From: Falsiphaeobacter marinintestinus
Lineage (GTDB): Bacteria; Pseudomonadota; Alphaproteobacteria; Rhodobacterales; Rhodobacteraceae
Assembly (NCBI RefSeq): GCF_007923355.1
Contig: NZ_VOGO01000002.1
Coordinates: 186,001-250,000 of the forward strand
Length of the DNA: 64,000 nt
Direction: 5' to 3'
Part shown: one piece after another, positions 28,093 to 36,978 of the stretch
How positions within the stretch are numbered: position 1 is the stretch's first letter
How the letters are laid out: each line of letters starts with the position of its first letter
Made by a program: the position numbers and the translations under genes
The notes under the pieces: model-generated
Told to the model about the DNA's origin: nothing
Seen by the model: the letters and a program-made list of their open reading frames with translations, nothing else
The model's database searches: none

Positions 28093-29756
28093 GCGGTGAA
28101 AGACTAATCTACCTGCCATTGGGCGGCGCCGGTGAAATCGGCATGAACGCCTATGTCTATGGCTATGGCAAACCCGGGAAAGAGCGCCTGATCCTTGTCG
28201 ATCTGGGCGTCGCATTCCCTGACATGGACAGCACCCCGGGCGTCGACCTGATTTTTGCCGACATGACCTGGCTGAAAGAGCGCGTTGACCGGCTTGAGGC
28301 TGTGTTTATCACCCACGCCCACGAAGATCACATCGGTGGCATCGCGCAGTTCTACGATGACTTGCGCGTGCCGGTCTATGCCCGCGCCTTCACCGCCAAT
28401 CTGGCCCGCCGCAAGATGGTGGAAAAAGGCCAGCCCGAACAGGCGGTGCACACCGTTTCGCCCTGGCCCGAAACGGTTCAGGCGGGCCCTTTCAGCGTCG
28501 GTTTCCTTCCAATGTCGCATTCGATCCCCGAAAGCGCCGCCCTGATCATCGACAGCCCGGTGGGCCGCGTGATCCACTCAGGCGACTTCAAGCTTGATCC
28601 ACAGCCCATCGTCGGCGAACCCTTCGATCCGGTCCTGTGGCATGAGGTCAGCAAGGACGGCGTCAAAGCCTTCGTGTGTGATTCCACAAACGTGTTCTCG
28701 CCCGACCCCGGCCGCAGCGAATCCGAAATCGGCCCGGCAATCGAACATCTGGTCGGCGAAGCCACCGGCATGGTTGTCGCGACCACCTTCGCCAGCAACG
28801 TCGCACGGCTCAAGACACTGGCCGAGGCCGGTCAGCGGGCAGGGCGCTCTATCGTGCTGCTGGGCCGCGCAATGCAGCGGATGGTCGAAGCGTCGGTTGA
28901 AACCGGCGTCCTGACGGATTTCCCTACCGTCACCAGCCCCGAAAATGCGCTGGAAATGCCGCGCGACAACATCATGCTTCTGGTCACCGGCAGCCAGGGC
29001 GAACGCCGCGCCGCCAGCGCCCAGCTGGCCCGTGGCAAGTATCGTGGCATCACGCTGAAAGAGGGCGACCTGTTCCTGTTCTCGTCCAAGACCATTCCGG
29101 GCAATGAACGCGGCGTGATCAACATCATGAACCAGCTCAGCGAAATCGGCGTTGATATCGTTGATGATTCCACCGGTCGGTATCACGTTTCCGGTCACGC
29201 CAACCGCCCCGATCTGCAAAAGATGCATTCCATCGTGCAGCCGCAGATGGTGATTCCGATGCATGGCGAACACCGTCACCTGCGCGAACATGCCAAGCTG
29301 GCTGATGAGGCCGGGTTTCAATCGGCAGTCGCGGTCAACGGCACCATGCTGGACCTGTCCGGCAATACACCGAAGGTCGCGGAATATGTCGAAACCGGGC
29401 GGACCTATCTGGACGGCTCGATCAAGATCGGCGCGCTGGACGGCATCGTGCGCGACCGGATCCGCATGGCGTTGAACGGTCATGTCGTCGTCAACGTCAT
29501 TCTGGACGAAGACGATGAACCGCTGGGCGAGGCCTGGTGCGAGATCATGGGCCTGCCGCACACTGGCCGCTCCAACGCGTCGCTCGTCGATGTGATGGAA
29601 GAGGATTTGACCCAGTTCCTGGGCCGCGCCGATGCCAAAACCCGCGCCAATGACGACAAGCTGGAAGAGGCGCTGAAACGCATCGCCCGCAAGGTTGGTC
29701 ACGACGAGATCGGCAAAAAGCCAGAAGTCACGGTGATCGTCAGCCGGATGAGCTGA
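28089..29756 (+). CDS. rnj: Ribonuclease J
   Basis: Metallo-beta-lactamase/beta-CASP ribonuclease with 5'-3' exonuclease and endonuclease activity in mRNA and rRNA processing. 555 aa. The metal site is THAHEDHIGG (about residues 75-84), then HSIPES, and HSGDFKLD. The beta-CASP part includes TGSQGERRAA and VHVSGHAN-like HVSGHANRPDL. The C-terminal domain ends normally. It overlaps coaX by ATGA. Confidence 0.95.
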   Translation: MSGERLIYLPLGGAGEIGMNAYVYGYGKPGKERLILVDLGVAFPDMDSTPGVDLIFADMTWLKERVDRLEAVFITHAHEDHIGGIAQFYDDLRVPVYARAFTANLARRKMVEKGQPEQAVHTVSPWPETVQAGPFSVGFLPMSHSIPESAALIIDSPVGRVIHSGDFKLDPQPIVGEPFDPVLWHEVSKDGVKAFVCDSTNVFSPDPGRSESEIGPAIEHLVGEATGMVVATTFASNVARLKTLAEAGQRAGRSIVLLGRAMQRMVEASVETGVLTDFPTVTSPENALEMPRDNIMLLVTGSQGERRAASAQLARGKYRGITLKEGDLFLFSSKTIPGNERGVINIMNQLSEIGVDIVDDSTGRYHVSGHANRPDLQKMHSIVQPQMVIPMHGEHRHLREHAKLADEAGFQSAVAVNGTMLDLSGNTPKVAEYVETGRTYLDGSIKIGALDGIVRDRIRMALNGHVVVNVILDEDDEPLGEAWCEIMGLPHTGRSNASLVDVMEEDLTQFLGRADAKTRANDDKLEEALKRIARKVGHDEIGKKPEVTVIVSRMS

Positions 29757-29859
29757 CCTGGCGCGCCAATAACGCGACACGGGGGCGTCGAAAACACGAC
29801 AGATCGGCCCCCCTGCATGGTGTTCGCTTGACCTGACAGCATCAGGAAAGGGCGACACC

Positions 29860-30696
29860 ATGACCGGAATTGATTTCGACCGCTATCCAATCGCCGGTGA
29901 CAGCGCCGCGCGCGACGCCATTTTGGCGCAGGTCCGGGCCGATCTGTCCCGACAGGGGTGCGCTGTTCTCAAAGGCTTCCTGACGCCTCAGGGCGTCGCT
30001 GCCGCAGTTGCCGAGGCCGACGCGGTCGCAGACAAAGGCCACCGCAGCTTTTCGCGCACCAACGCCTATTTCACCGCCGAAGATCCCAGCTTGCCCGAGG
30101 CCGATCCAAGGCGGATGTTCTTTGATCGCTCGAACGCCTTTGTCGCGGCCGACAATTTCGCCCCGAACGGACCGTTGCGCCGTGTGTTCGACAGCGACGG
30201 CTTCGATGACTTCATCCGCGACTGCCTGCAGGAACCTGAAGACAAGTTCTTCCGCTACGCCGACCCTTTGGCCGACGTCATCGTGAATGCCGCGCAAGAG
30301 GGCAACGGCTTTCCCTGGCATTTTGACACCAACAATTTCACGGTGACCCTCGCGCTGCAAAACGCTGATAGCGGAGGCGAGTTCGAATATGTCCCGATGA
30401 TCCGCGATTCGCAGAACGAGCAATTCGACGACGTTGCAAGCGTGCTGAACGGCACCTCAGACCGGGTAGTGTCCCTGACGCTGGAACCGGGCGACCTGCA
30501 ACTGTTCAAGGGGCGGTATGCGCTGCATCGCGTCGCGCCGCTGGCCGGGCCAACGCCGCGCTATGTGGCGATCTTTTCCTATGTCGAAGCCCCCGGCATG
30601 GTCGGAAGCGTCGAACGCACACGTCAGTTATATGGCCGAACCCTGCCAATCCATCATGAACGGGCAGGGCACCGCGCCGACGCTTTGATCGACTGA
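29860..30696 (+). CDS. BesD/HalD-family Fe(II)/2-oxoglutarate enzyme with HxD triad
   Basis: 278 aa. A PWHFDTNNFTV segment puts H154 and D156 in the first metal-binding positions and H223 (YALHRVAP) in the distal one, with an Arg in TPRYVAIFSY as the likely 2-oxoglutarate anchor. The overall pattern (GGEFEYVP, GDLQLFKGRYALHRV) matches the family named after the amino-acid halogenases BesD/HalD. In true halogenases the carboxylate is replaced by Gly/Ala; here Asp is present, so hydroxylation is more likely than chlorination. GGAAAGGG precedes the ATG. Substrate, probably a free amino acid, is inferred. Confidence 0.82.
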   Translation: MTGIDFDRYPIAGDSAARDAILAQVRADLSRQGCAVLKGFLTPQGVAAAVAEADAVADKGHRSFSRTNAYFTAEDPSLPEADPRRMFFDRSNAFVAADNFAPNGPLRRVFDSDGFDDFIRDCLQEPEDKFFRYADPLADVIVNAAQEGNGFPWHFDTNNFTVTLALQNADSGGEFEYVPMIRDSQNEQFDDVASVLNGTSDRVVSLTLEPGDLQLFKGRYALHRVAPLAGPTPRYVAIFSYVEAPGMVGSVERTRQLYGRTLPIHHERAGHRADALID

Positions 30697-30709
30697 GGCA
30701 CGGTCGCAA

Positions 30710-30732
30710 AAGAATTTTCGTCGAAAATTCTT
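30710..30732. terminator. Perfect palindrome between convergent genes
   Basis: AAGAATTTTCG and CGAAAATTCTT are exact inverted repeats around a single T. It lies between the convergent BesD-like gene and helicase gene (46-bp gap) and has A/T tracts on both sides, so it could terminate in both directions. Confidence 0.65.
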
Positions 30733-30742
30733 GGCCCGCGTG

Positions 30743-32218
30743 TCAGCTGGCGTAGCGGTCTTCAAAACTCAGCGCGATGAAGCTGGGCATATGATCGCCC
30801 ATGCCAACCACCTTGCCGCCACGTGCGTTGCGATCCGAATAGGATTTGCTGGATTTGCTTTTTGACGCGCTGCTGCTGGAAGAGGACGAGGTGCTTTTTG
30901 ACGACGTGCTGCGTGATGACGTGGTCTTGGGCTCTGCAGCCTTCGGTTCAGCGTCTTTCGATGCGCTGCTTGTCGAGCGGCTCGAAGATTTCGACGACGA
31001 CGATTTGGACGACGTTGTCGAACTGCTCTTGCTGCTTGTGCTCTTCGTCGCAGGTTTGGCCGCTTCGGACTTCAGCGGGTTTTCCAGACGCGGGATCTCG
31101 TTCTGAACCAGCCGTTCGACGGCTTCGAGATATTTTTCATCGCGCGGCGTGCAGATGGTGATCGCCTTGCCTTCACGTCCGGCGCGGCCGGTCCGGCCAA
31201 TGCGGTGCACGTAATCTTCGGCGTGCGACGGTACGTCGAAGTTGATCACATGGCTCACGCTGGGCACGTCCAGACCACGGGCCGCGACATCAGACGCCAC
31301 CAGGATCCGCAGCTTGCCTTCACGGAAGCCGTCCAACGTGCGGGTCCGCTGGCTCTGGTCCAGATCGCCATGGATCGGTTCGGCGTTATAGCCGTATTTC
31401 TTCAGCGATTTCGCGCAGACATCCACATCCGTCTTACGGTTGCAGAATACGATCGCGTTGGTCAGCTTGTCGCCTTCCGCGTCGATAAGGGCACGCAGAA
31501 CATTGCGCTTTTCGCTGCCTTCGCGGTCCTTGCGCGATGGCTTGAACTGTACGATGGCCTGTTTGATGGTTTCGCTGGTCGTTGCCTGACGGGCCACTTC
31601 GATCCGTGCCGGGGCACTCAGGAAGGTATCGGTGATACGCTCGATCTCGGGCGCCATGGTGGCCGAGAAGAACAGCGTCTGACGGGTGAAGGGCGTCAGC
31701 GAAAAAATGCGCTCGATGTCGGGGATGAACCCCATGTCCAGCATACGGTCGGCTTCATCCACCACCATGATCTGAACACCGGTCAACAACAGTTTGCCGC
31801 GCTCAAAATGGTCCAGCAAACGGCCCGGAGTCGCAATCAGAACGTCGACGCCCCGATCGATCAGCGCGTCCTGCTCTTTAAAGCTGACCCCACCGATCAA
31901 CAGCGCCTTGGTCAGTTTGACATGTTTGGCGTAGGTGTCGAAATTCTCGGCAACCTGCGCGGCCAATTCACGGGTCGGGCACAGCACCAGGCTGCGCGGC
32001 ATCCGCGCACGGGCGCGGCCACGGGCCAGCATCGTGATCATCGGCAGCGTAAAGCTGGCCGTTTTTCCGGTGCCGGTCTGGGCGATCCCCAAAACGTCGC
32101 GACCTTCCAGGGCAGGTGGGATGGCACCTGCCTGAATAGGGGTTGGGGTTTCATATCCGGCCTCTTCGATGGCCTGCATTACTTTCGGGTTCAGATTTAG
32201 ATCAGAGAACTTTGTCAT
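30743..32218 (-). CDS. DEAD-box RNA helicase with Ser/Lys-rich tail
   Basis: ATP-dependent RNA unwinding, RhlE/DeaD type. 491 aa. Motifs in order: F-Q motif TPTPIQ, AQTGTGKTASF (I), PTRELAAQ (Ia), TPGRLLD (Ib), DEADRMLDMGF (II), FFSATM (III), VATDVAARGLD-like VASDVAARGLD (V) and HRIGRTGRAG (VI). After about residue 390 the tail is low complexity: Ser, Lys and Thr with few other residues for about 75 positions, then a basic end with a conserved-looking GDHMPSFIALSFEDRYAS. Start at MTKFSDLNLN (32218); an upstream frame to 32323 is non-coding leader. Confidence 0.93.
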   Translation of the reverse strand: MTKFSDLNLNPKVMQAIEEAGYETPTPIQAGAIPPALEGRDVLGIAQTGTGKTASFTLPMITMLARGRARARMPRSLVLCPTRELAAQVAENFDTYAKHVKLTKALLIGGVSFKEQDALIDRGVDVLIATPGRLLDHFERGKLLLTGVQIMVVDEADRMLDMGFIPDIERIFSLTPFTRQTLFFSATMAPEIERITDTFLSAPARIEVARQATTSETIKQAIVQFKPSRKDREGSEKRNVLRALIDAEGDKLTNAIVFCNRKTDVDVCAKSLKKYGYNAEPIHGDLDQSQRTRTLDGFREGKLRILVASDVAARGLDVPSVSHVINFDVPSHAEDYVHRIGRTGRAGREGKAITICTPRDEKYLEAVERLVQNEIPRLENPLKSEAAKPATKSTSSKSSSTTSSKSSSSKSSSRSTSSASKDAEPKAAEPKTTSSRSTSSKSTSSSSSSSASKSKSSKSYSDRNARGGKVVGMGDHMPSFIALSFEDRYAS

Positions 32219-32313
32219 GGGTATCCGCAGTTTGCGGACACTGTCTGGGCCCGCACGTATGATGAGCCAGACCCTGTTGGTCTTGCGCCCTTGCGCATCA
32301 CGGCTCGTGCGGC

Positions 32314-32342
32314 GACATAACAAAAAGCAGGGCGTTGGTCAA
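32314..32342 (-). promoter_or_regulatory. Candidate promoter of the DEAD-box helicase
   Basis: On the minus strand TTGACC (32342-32337) is followed after 17 nt by TATGTC (32319-32314). It would give a leader of about 90 nt with a small GC hairpin (TGCGC/GCGCA), as is frequent for cold-inducible helicases. The -10 is imperfect. Sequence reading only. Confidence 0.3.
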
Positions 32343-32397
32343 ATGAACTCGCGGGGTTTGGCCGATTGGATCCGATTGTTCAAAAAATCGAAACAAT

Positions 32398-33330
32398 TCA
32401 GGTACAATCGGGGAACTGCGCTGCCAAAACATGGCTCAATTGCAGGTCGCAGTGCCGCAGCAATCCCTCGCGCGACAAAGCTTCGCGCAGTCGTGGGGTA
32501 TCGGCGCATAATTCGTCATGAAATGCACGAATCCCGGCCTCGCCATCTTCGGCTTCGATCATGCTCAGCAATTCATGCATCGAAAGCCCGCCCTTGTCGC
32601 GCGGGCGGGACGGCGCCAGTTCGGCGCGATACGACCCTTTGAGCAGCCGATACCGATAGGCGGCAAACCACTGGTCCCACGACGTTGCATGGCAATGGCA
32701 CAGCGCAACATCGCTCAGTTCGACCTGGCCGGGGTTCATGTCGTCGCCGCGAAACGCGTTGTGAATCTTGATCGTCACCGCGCCAAGCCCGGTTCGCACG
32801 AACAGCTTTCCGGCGACATGGCTCAGAAACCCGCCTTTTACATAGGGCCCAAAAGTCGGGTACAGCCGCTCCACAATCCGGTCGCGGTCGGGTCCGGAGG
32901 GGATGAAAGCCTTGAAGTACCCATCAGTCCCGGCCAAGGCCTCCATCGGGCGAACCCGGGCGCACAGTGCGCTGTCGGGCAGGGCCTCCAGATGATCACC
33001 GACACGGGTATCGGGCCACAAAAACTCATCCACATCGATGTGGATCAGCCAGTCGACCTCGGCCTTGCGCGTATAGGCATGGGTCGCGTTTGCGGTCTGG
33101 CGCAGCTGATGCTTGCCGGGGCGGTTGCGGCCCAGCTTGCGCCAATAGGCGTCGTCACACACGGTCACCCGGATCTTGGGGTGCGCGTTCAGCGCCGCCT
33201 CGGCGTCGGCCGATGGTTCATCCAGATAGATGTACAAACGGTGCGCGCCCTGTTCGATATGATAACCGGCGAATTCAAGGATCTCCCGCGCCGGGGCCCT
33301 AATTGTTGCCACAAGGCCCCAACGTGTCAT
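32398..33330 (-). CDS. Glycosyltransferase family 2-like protein (paralogue A)
   Basis: 310 aa. Starts MTRWGLVATIRAP, has the nucleotide-sugar metal motif in WLIHIDVDEFLWP (about residues 91-103), and the rest resembles the GT2/GT92-type proteins of roseobacters that take part in surface glycan synthesis. No membrane segment. ATG overlaps the stop of paralogue B (ATGA). The gap of 180 bp to the helicase holds that gene's leader and promoter. Acceptor unknown. Confidence 0.82.
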   Translation of the reverse strand: MTRWGLVATIRAPAREILEFAGYHIEQGAHRLYIYLDEPSADAEAALNAHPKIRVTVCDDAYWRKLGRNRPGKHQLRQTANATHAYTRKAEVDWLIHIDVDEFLWPDTRVGDHLEALPDSALCARVRPMEALAGTDGYFKAFIPSGPDRDRIVERLYPTFGPYVKGGFLSHVAGKLFVRTGLGAVTIKIHNAFRGDDMNPGQVELSDVALCHCHATSWDQWFAAYRYRLLKGSYRAELAPSRPRDKGGLSMHELLSMIEAEDGEAGIRAFHDELCADTPRLREALSREGLLRHCDLQLSHVLAAQFPDCT

Positions 33331-34280
33331 GCGTCCTCCGGCATTGGTCCGAACCAGCGCGTCACTTTCTCATCCAGATCCAGCGTCGCTGTCAGCAGCA
33401 TATCATGCGCGGCCAGCCGGTCCAGCAAGTGTGGCGTGGCCAGGTTGATCTGATCATAGAACCGGCGCAGGCCAGCGCGGCCTTCGGTGTCGCGGATAAC
33501 TTTTACAATGTCCTCAACCTTCATGGAATCATTCGGTTTTCTTCGATACGATCCCTTTGTCATCCGAAACTCAAGATGCCGCTCAAACGCCTCGAACGAC
33601 GGCGCATGCGCATGTCCGACATGAACATCCGCCAAATCAAGACCACCGCCCAGCACCTGACCACCCTGTTTCAGTGCGTGAATTCCGAAATGGAGGTCAC
33701 TCACCCCCGTGCGCGCAACGATCTTGCCGCCGACATACCCCAGAAAACCCTCGGTAAGATAAGCACCGAACTCAGGGTAAATATCCACCAACGCCGCTTT
33801 CCCGTCATCCCAATCCGGGCGCGGCAGTTTGAAATGCGCAGGCCCCCGAAAGGCATCGCTTTGCGCCAGTAACTCGGCCGGACGCATCCGGGCGTGGGTC
33901 ACATTCTGGGGCACAGCGCCCAGTGCATGTACCAAAGGGCGGGAAGAGAGCAAAAACTCGTCCACATCAATATGGGCCAACCAGTCTAGCGCGCACTCGC
34001 GATAGCACCGCGACGCATTGTATGCCTGCCGTCTTTGATGCGTGGACCGCTTCGCATCTGGCACGCCCCGCCAGTACGCAGCGTTGCACTGCGTGATGTA
34101 AACCTTTGGATACGCTTCGAAAAACGCGTCCACTGCGTCTGAGGGTTCATCCAGAAAGATATGAACTTCCGCCGCGCCCAGATCCAGATGATAGGCGGCA
34201 AACCGGGCAATGTCGCGCAATGGGGCGCGGATTGTCGAAACCGTGCCCCAGCGCGCTGTATCCCGGTCGGCCAGACTCAG
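33327..34280 (-). CDS. Glycosyltransferase family 2-like protein (paralogue B), probable CTG start
   Basis: Close paralogue of the next gene: WLAHIDVDEFLLS carries the DxD-type motif, and FLGYVGGKIVARTG matches FLSHVAGKLFVRTG. The first ordinary start codon, TTG at 34220, lies after a stretch (RWGTVSTIRAP) that aligns with residues 3-13 of paralogue A. No ATG, GTG or TTG exists upstream before an in-frame stop. A CTG at 34280 overlaps the prfC stop as CTGA, with AAGGA 9 nt upstream, and gives 317 aa with the aligned N-terminus. I annotate that start; TTG 34220 would give 297 aa lacking the first strand. Confidence 0.8.
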   Translation of the reverse strand: MSLADRDTARWGTVSTIRAPLRDIARFAAYHLDLGAAEVHIFLDEPSDAVDAFFEAYPKVYITQCNAAYWRGVPDAKRSTHQRRQAYNASRCYRECALDWLAHIDVDEFLLSSRPLVHALGAVPQNVTHARMRPAELLAQSDAFRGPAHFKLPRPDWDDGKAALVDIYPEFGAYLTEGFLGYVGGKIVARTGVSDLHFGIHALKQGGQVLGGGLDLADVHVGHAHAPSFEAFERHLEFRMTKGSYRRKPNDSMKVEDIVKVIRDTEGRAGLRRFYDQINLATPHLLDRLAAHDMLLTATLDLDEKVTRWFGPMPEDA

Positions 34281-35884
34281 ATCATCATTTCCTTGGTCGC
34301 GGTCAGCTTCAGATCGGGATAATCCCGCTCAATCCGGTCGATATCCCATTGCAGACGCGTCAGATATACAATGTCGCCGTCATGGTCGTACGCGATGTGC
34401 TGTTGGTTGACGTTCACGAACTTGTCGATCGCCTGCTTGTCACCACTGACCCAGCGCGCGCTGGTGAACTGACTGGCGTCAAACCGCACCGGCAGCCCGT
34501 ATTCCATTTCAATCCGCGAGGCGAGCACTTCGAACTGCAAAGGCCCGACGACGCCCACGATGAACCCCGATCCGATTGACGGTTTGAACACTTTTGCCGC
34601 GCCTTCTTCGGCAAATTGCATCAACGCTTTTTCCAGATGCTTGGCTTTCAGCGGGTCGCCGGCGCGCACATTCTGCAACAATTCCGGTGCAAAGCTGGGG
34701 ATGCCGGACACCCGCAACGCCTCGCCTTCGGTCAGCGTGTCGCCGATGCGCAGCTGCCCGTGGTTCGGAATCCCGATGATATCCCCGGCCCAGGCCTCTT
34801 CCGCCAGTTCCCGGTCCGACGCCAGAAACAGCACAGGGTTTGAAACCGACATCGGTTTCTTGGTCCGTACATGGGTCAGCTTCATCCCACGTTTGAAATG
34901 CCCGCTGGCCATCCGCACAAACGCAACCCGGTCGCGGTGTTTGGGATCCATGTTGGCCTGAACCTTGAAGACAAAGCCGGAGACCTTTGTTTCTTCAGGA
35001 GAAATCTGACGTGGTAGCGCCGATTGAATCTGTGGCTCGGGGCCGTATTCGGCGATCCCGTCCATCAATTCCTTGACCCCGAACGAATTGATTGCAGACC
35101 CGAACCAGATTGGCGTCAGCGTACCATCCAGCAACGCCTGAGGGTCCAGCGGCGGCAGCAATTCGCGCGCCATCTCAAGCTCTTCGAGGAACTTTTCCAA
35201 CAGATGCGCAGGCACATGCTCAACCAACGCCGGGTCATCAATCCCTTTGATTTCAATGCTTTCCGCGACGCGGTTACGGTCGGCGCGGTCCATCAATTCA
35301 AGCCGGTCGTGCAGGATGTCGTAACACCCGACAAAATCCGCGCCCTGACCGATGGGCCAGCTGGCCGGTGTCACGTCAATCGCAAGGTTTTCCTGGATTT
35401 CGTCAATGATCTCAAAGACGTCACGGCTTTCGCGGTCCATCTTGTTACAGAAGGTCAGGATCGGCAGGTCGCGCAACCGGCAGACCTCGAACAGCTTGCG
35501 GGTCTGGCTTTCCACCCCCTTGGCGCCATCGATCACCATTACGGCCGCATCCACCGCCGTCAGCGTGCGATAGGTGTCTTCCGAAAAATCCGAGTGTCCG
35601 GGCGTGTCGACAAGATTGAACCGAAAGTCCTTGTAATCAAACGACATTGCCGAGGCTGACACCGAAATGCCCCGGTCCTTTTCCATCTGCATAAAATCCG
35701 ACCGCGTCCGGCGGGCTTCGCCCTTGGCGCGCACCTGACCAGCCATCTGAATAGCGCCGCCGAACAGCAGAAACTTTTCAGTCAGCGTGGTTTTGCCCGC
35801 ATCCGGATGCGAAATGATAGCAAAGGTGCGACGCCGCGCAATTTCAGGCGGCAGATCGGGGCGGTTCGAAGAGGTGTCCAACAT
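34277..35884 (-). CDS. prfC: Peptide chain release factor 3
   Basis: GTPase that recycles RF1/RF2 from the ribosome. 535 aa. G1 SHPDAGKTTLTEK near the N-terminus, G2 region RGISVSASAMSF, G3 DTPGHSDF, G4 CNKMD, then domain II/III typical of RF3 (GVVGPLQFEVL). Start at MLDTSSNRPDLP (35884); twelve upstream residues would need a non-ATG start. Its stop overlaps the next gene. Confidence 0.96.
   Translation of the reverse strand: MLDTSSNRPDLPPEIARRRTFAIISHPDAGKTTLTEKFLLFGGAIQMAGQVRAKGEARRTRSDFMQMEKDRGISVSASAMSFDYKDFRFNLVDTPGHSDFSEDTYRTLTAVDAAVMVIDGAKGVESQTRKLFEVCRLRDLPILTFCNKMDRESRDVFEIIDEIQENLAIDVTPASWPIGQGADFVGCYDILHDRLELMDRADRNRVAESIEIKGIDDPALVEHVPAHLLEKFLEELEMARELLPPLDPQALLDGTLTPIWFGSAINSFGVKELMDGIAEYGPEPQIQSALPRQISPEETKVSGFVFKVQANMDPKHRDRVAFVRMASGHFKRGMKLTHVRTKKPMSVSNPVLFLASDRELAEEAWAGDIIGIPNHGQLRIGDTLTEGEALRVSGIPSFAPELLQNVRAGDPLKAKHLEKALMQFAEEGAAKVFKPSIGSGFIVGVVGPLQFEVLASRIEMEYGLPVRFDASQFTSARWVSGDKQAIDKFVNVNQQHIAYDHDGDIVYLTRLQWDIDRIERDYPDLKLTATKEMMI
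34280..34294 (-). promoter_or_regulatory. Shine-Dalgarno deciding a CTG start
   Basis: AAGGA (34294-34290, minus strand) is 9 nt before the CTG at 34280, inside the last codons of prfC. The TTG alternative at 34220 has no such sequence. The 4-nt CTGA overlap with the prfC stop mirrors the ATGA overlap that joins the two glycosyltransferases. Confidence 0.55.
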
Positions 35885-35952
35885 GTGCGGGCATATAGGT
35901 AAGGTTGCGGGGGCACGCAAGGAAAACAGGGCGCCCGCTGCGCCAAGGCCGC

Positions 35953-36978
35953 TTACTTGGTCGACGCGCGTCGCAACAGTTCTGCCGCGTCGGGGCGGTC
36001 CAGCAGGGATTTCTGCACCTCCAGCCCATGACTGCCGTCGCGTTGCGATGATACCAACCCGCCCAGTTCGTCCAACACGCCGTCCGGCAAAGCCGACTTT
36101 GTGCGCGGGTCAATCAGCATGGATTCGGCAGCGATCCCTTCGGCATAGATGATGTGGTGCCGGTCAAACAGGATCTGGAAGTATTCGACAAATCCGCCTT
36201 CCTGCACATACACCGTGTCGTCGTTCACCAGATGCCGGGCCTTGACCAGCACCTCGGGTTGGCCGGCGCCAATTTCGTCGCTGCGCTGATAGACGAACAG
36301 CCGGTGGTCCGGGCTGACCACCAGATCGCCTTCGTTGTTCATGGTTCCGGCGGTAATCACAATCGGGGCCAGCGCCCCCACCGCGCGAACCGTGGATTGC
36401 CCGATCCACCGCACCGCACGCGGACCGTCATCGCGGGTCAGCACGCGGTCGCCGACCTTCAGGTCTTCGATCGGGATCAGTGCGCCATTGGCCATGGTGA
36501 TCCGGGTGCCGCGCGTGAACGACACACAGGCCACCTCGGCCAGTTTGCGCCGCGCGCTGTCGTGATCGCCACCAACCAGCGCGTAATCCTTGCCCGGGAC
36601 CAGCGGCGCCAGAGGCAGCAGGTACACAGCGTCGATATGCGCATCGTCGTCAAGTTCGACCAGGATCAGAATATCCAGCGACTTTCCGTCGGGCGACATG
36701 AAATGCAGGGCGCTGTCCAGATGCAGATCTGCGCCGGGCCGACCGGTTTCGCTGCCTTCGCCGATGCGAAACGTGCCGTTGGGTCGCGCGATCACCCCCA
36801 GCCGCAAACGCGGGGCGTGGGGATCCAGCCGATAGATGTCATCGAAAACCAATTCGTCCAAAGGCATGATTTCATCGCCAAGATTGGCACCATCGGTCAC
36901 CGCGAACGCTTCGGCGCGGTAGACAGGAATGGACTGGGTCGGAACTCGGAAATATGTCACGGCAGTATTGTCATCCAT
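35953..36978 (-). CDS. Hint-domain protein
   Basis: 341 aa from ATG 36978. An N-terminal ~150-residue beta-rich region is followed by a Hint (hedgehog/intein) domain: FTRGTRITMANGALIPIEDLKVGDRVLTRD, RWIGQ, VVSPDHRLFV and HHIIYAEGIAAESM. In inteins and many Hint proteins the residue before FTxGT is the nucleophilic Cys; here it is Ser, with a Cys two residues earlier (ACVSFTRGT). Such proteins are frequent in roseobacters, often near secreted calcium-binding proteins, but no partner is seen here. No signal peptide. Function unknown. Confidence 0.85.
   Translation of the reverse strand: MDDNTAVTYFRVPTQSIPVYRAEAFAVTDGANLGDEIMPLDELVFDDIYRLDPHAPRLRLGVIARPNGTFRIGEGSETGRPGADLHLDSALHFMSPDGKSLDILILVELDDDAHIDAVYLLPLAPLVPGKDYALVGGDHDSARRKLAEVACVSFTRGTRITMANGALIPIEDLKVGDRVLTRDDGPRAVRWIGQSTVRAVGALAPIVITAGTMNNEGDLVVSPDHRLFVYQRSDEIGAGQPEVLVKARHLVNDDTVYVQEGGFVEYFQILFDRHHIIYAEGIAAESMLIDPRTKSALPDGVLDELGGLVSSQRDGSHGLEVQKSLLDRPDAAELLRRASTK

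Noticed and set aside
29860-30696. True halogenase assignment
   Set aside because: The metal-binding Asp156 is present, whereas halogenases lack it.
31205-32200. 331-residue plus-strand frame inside the DEAD-box helicase
   Set aside because: Antisense to all conserved helicase motifs.
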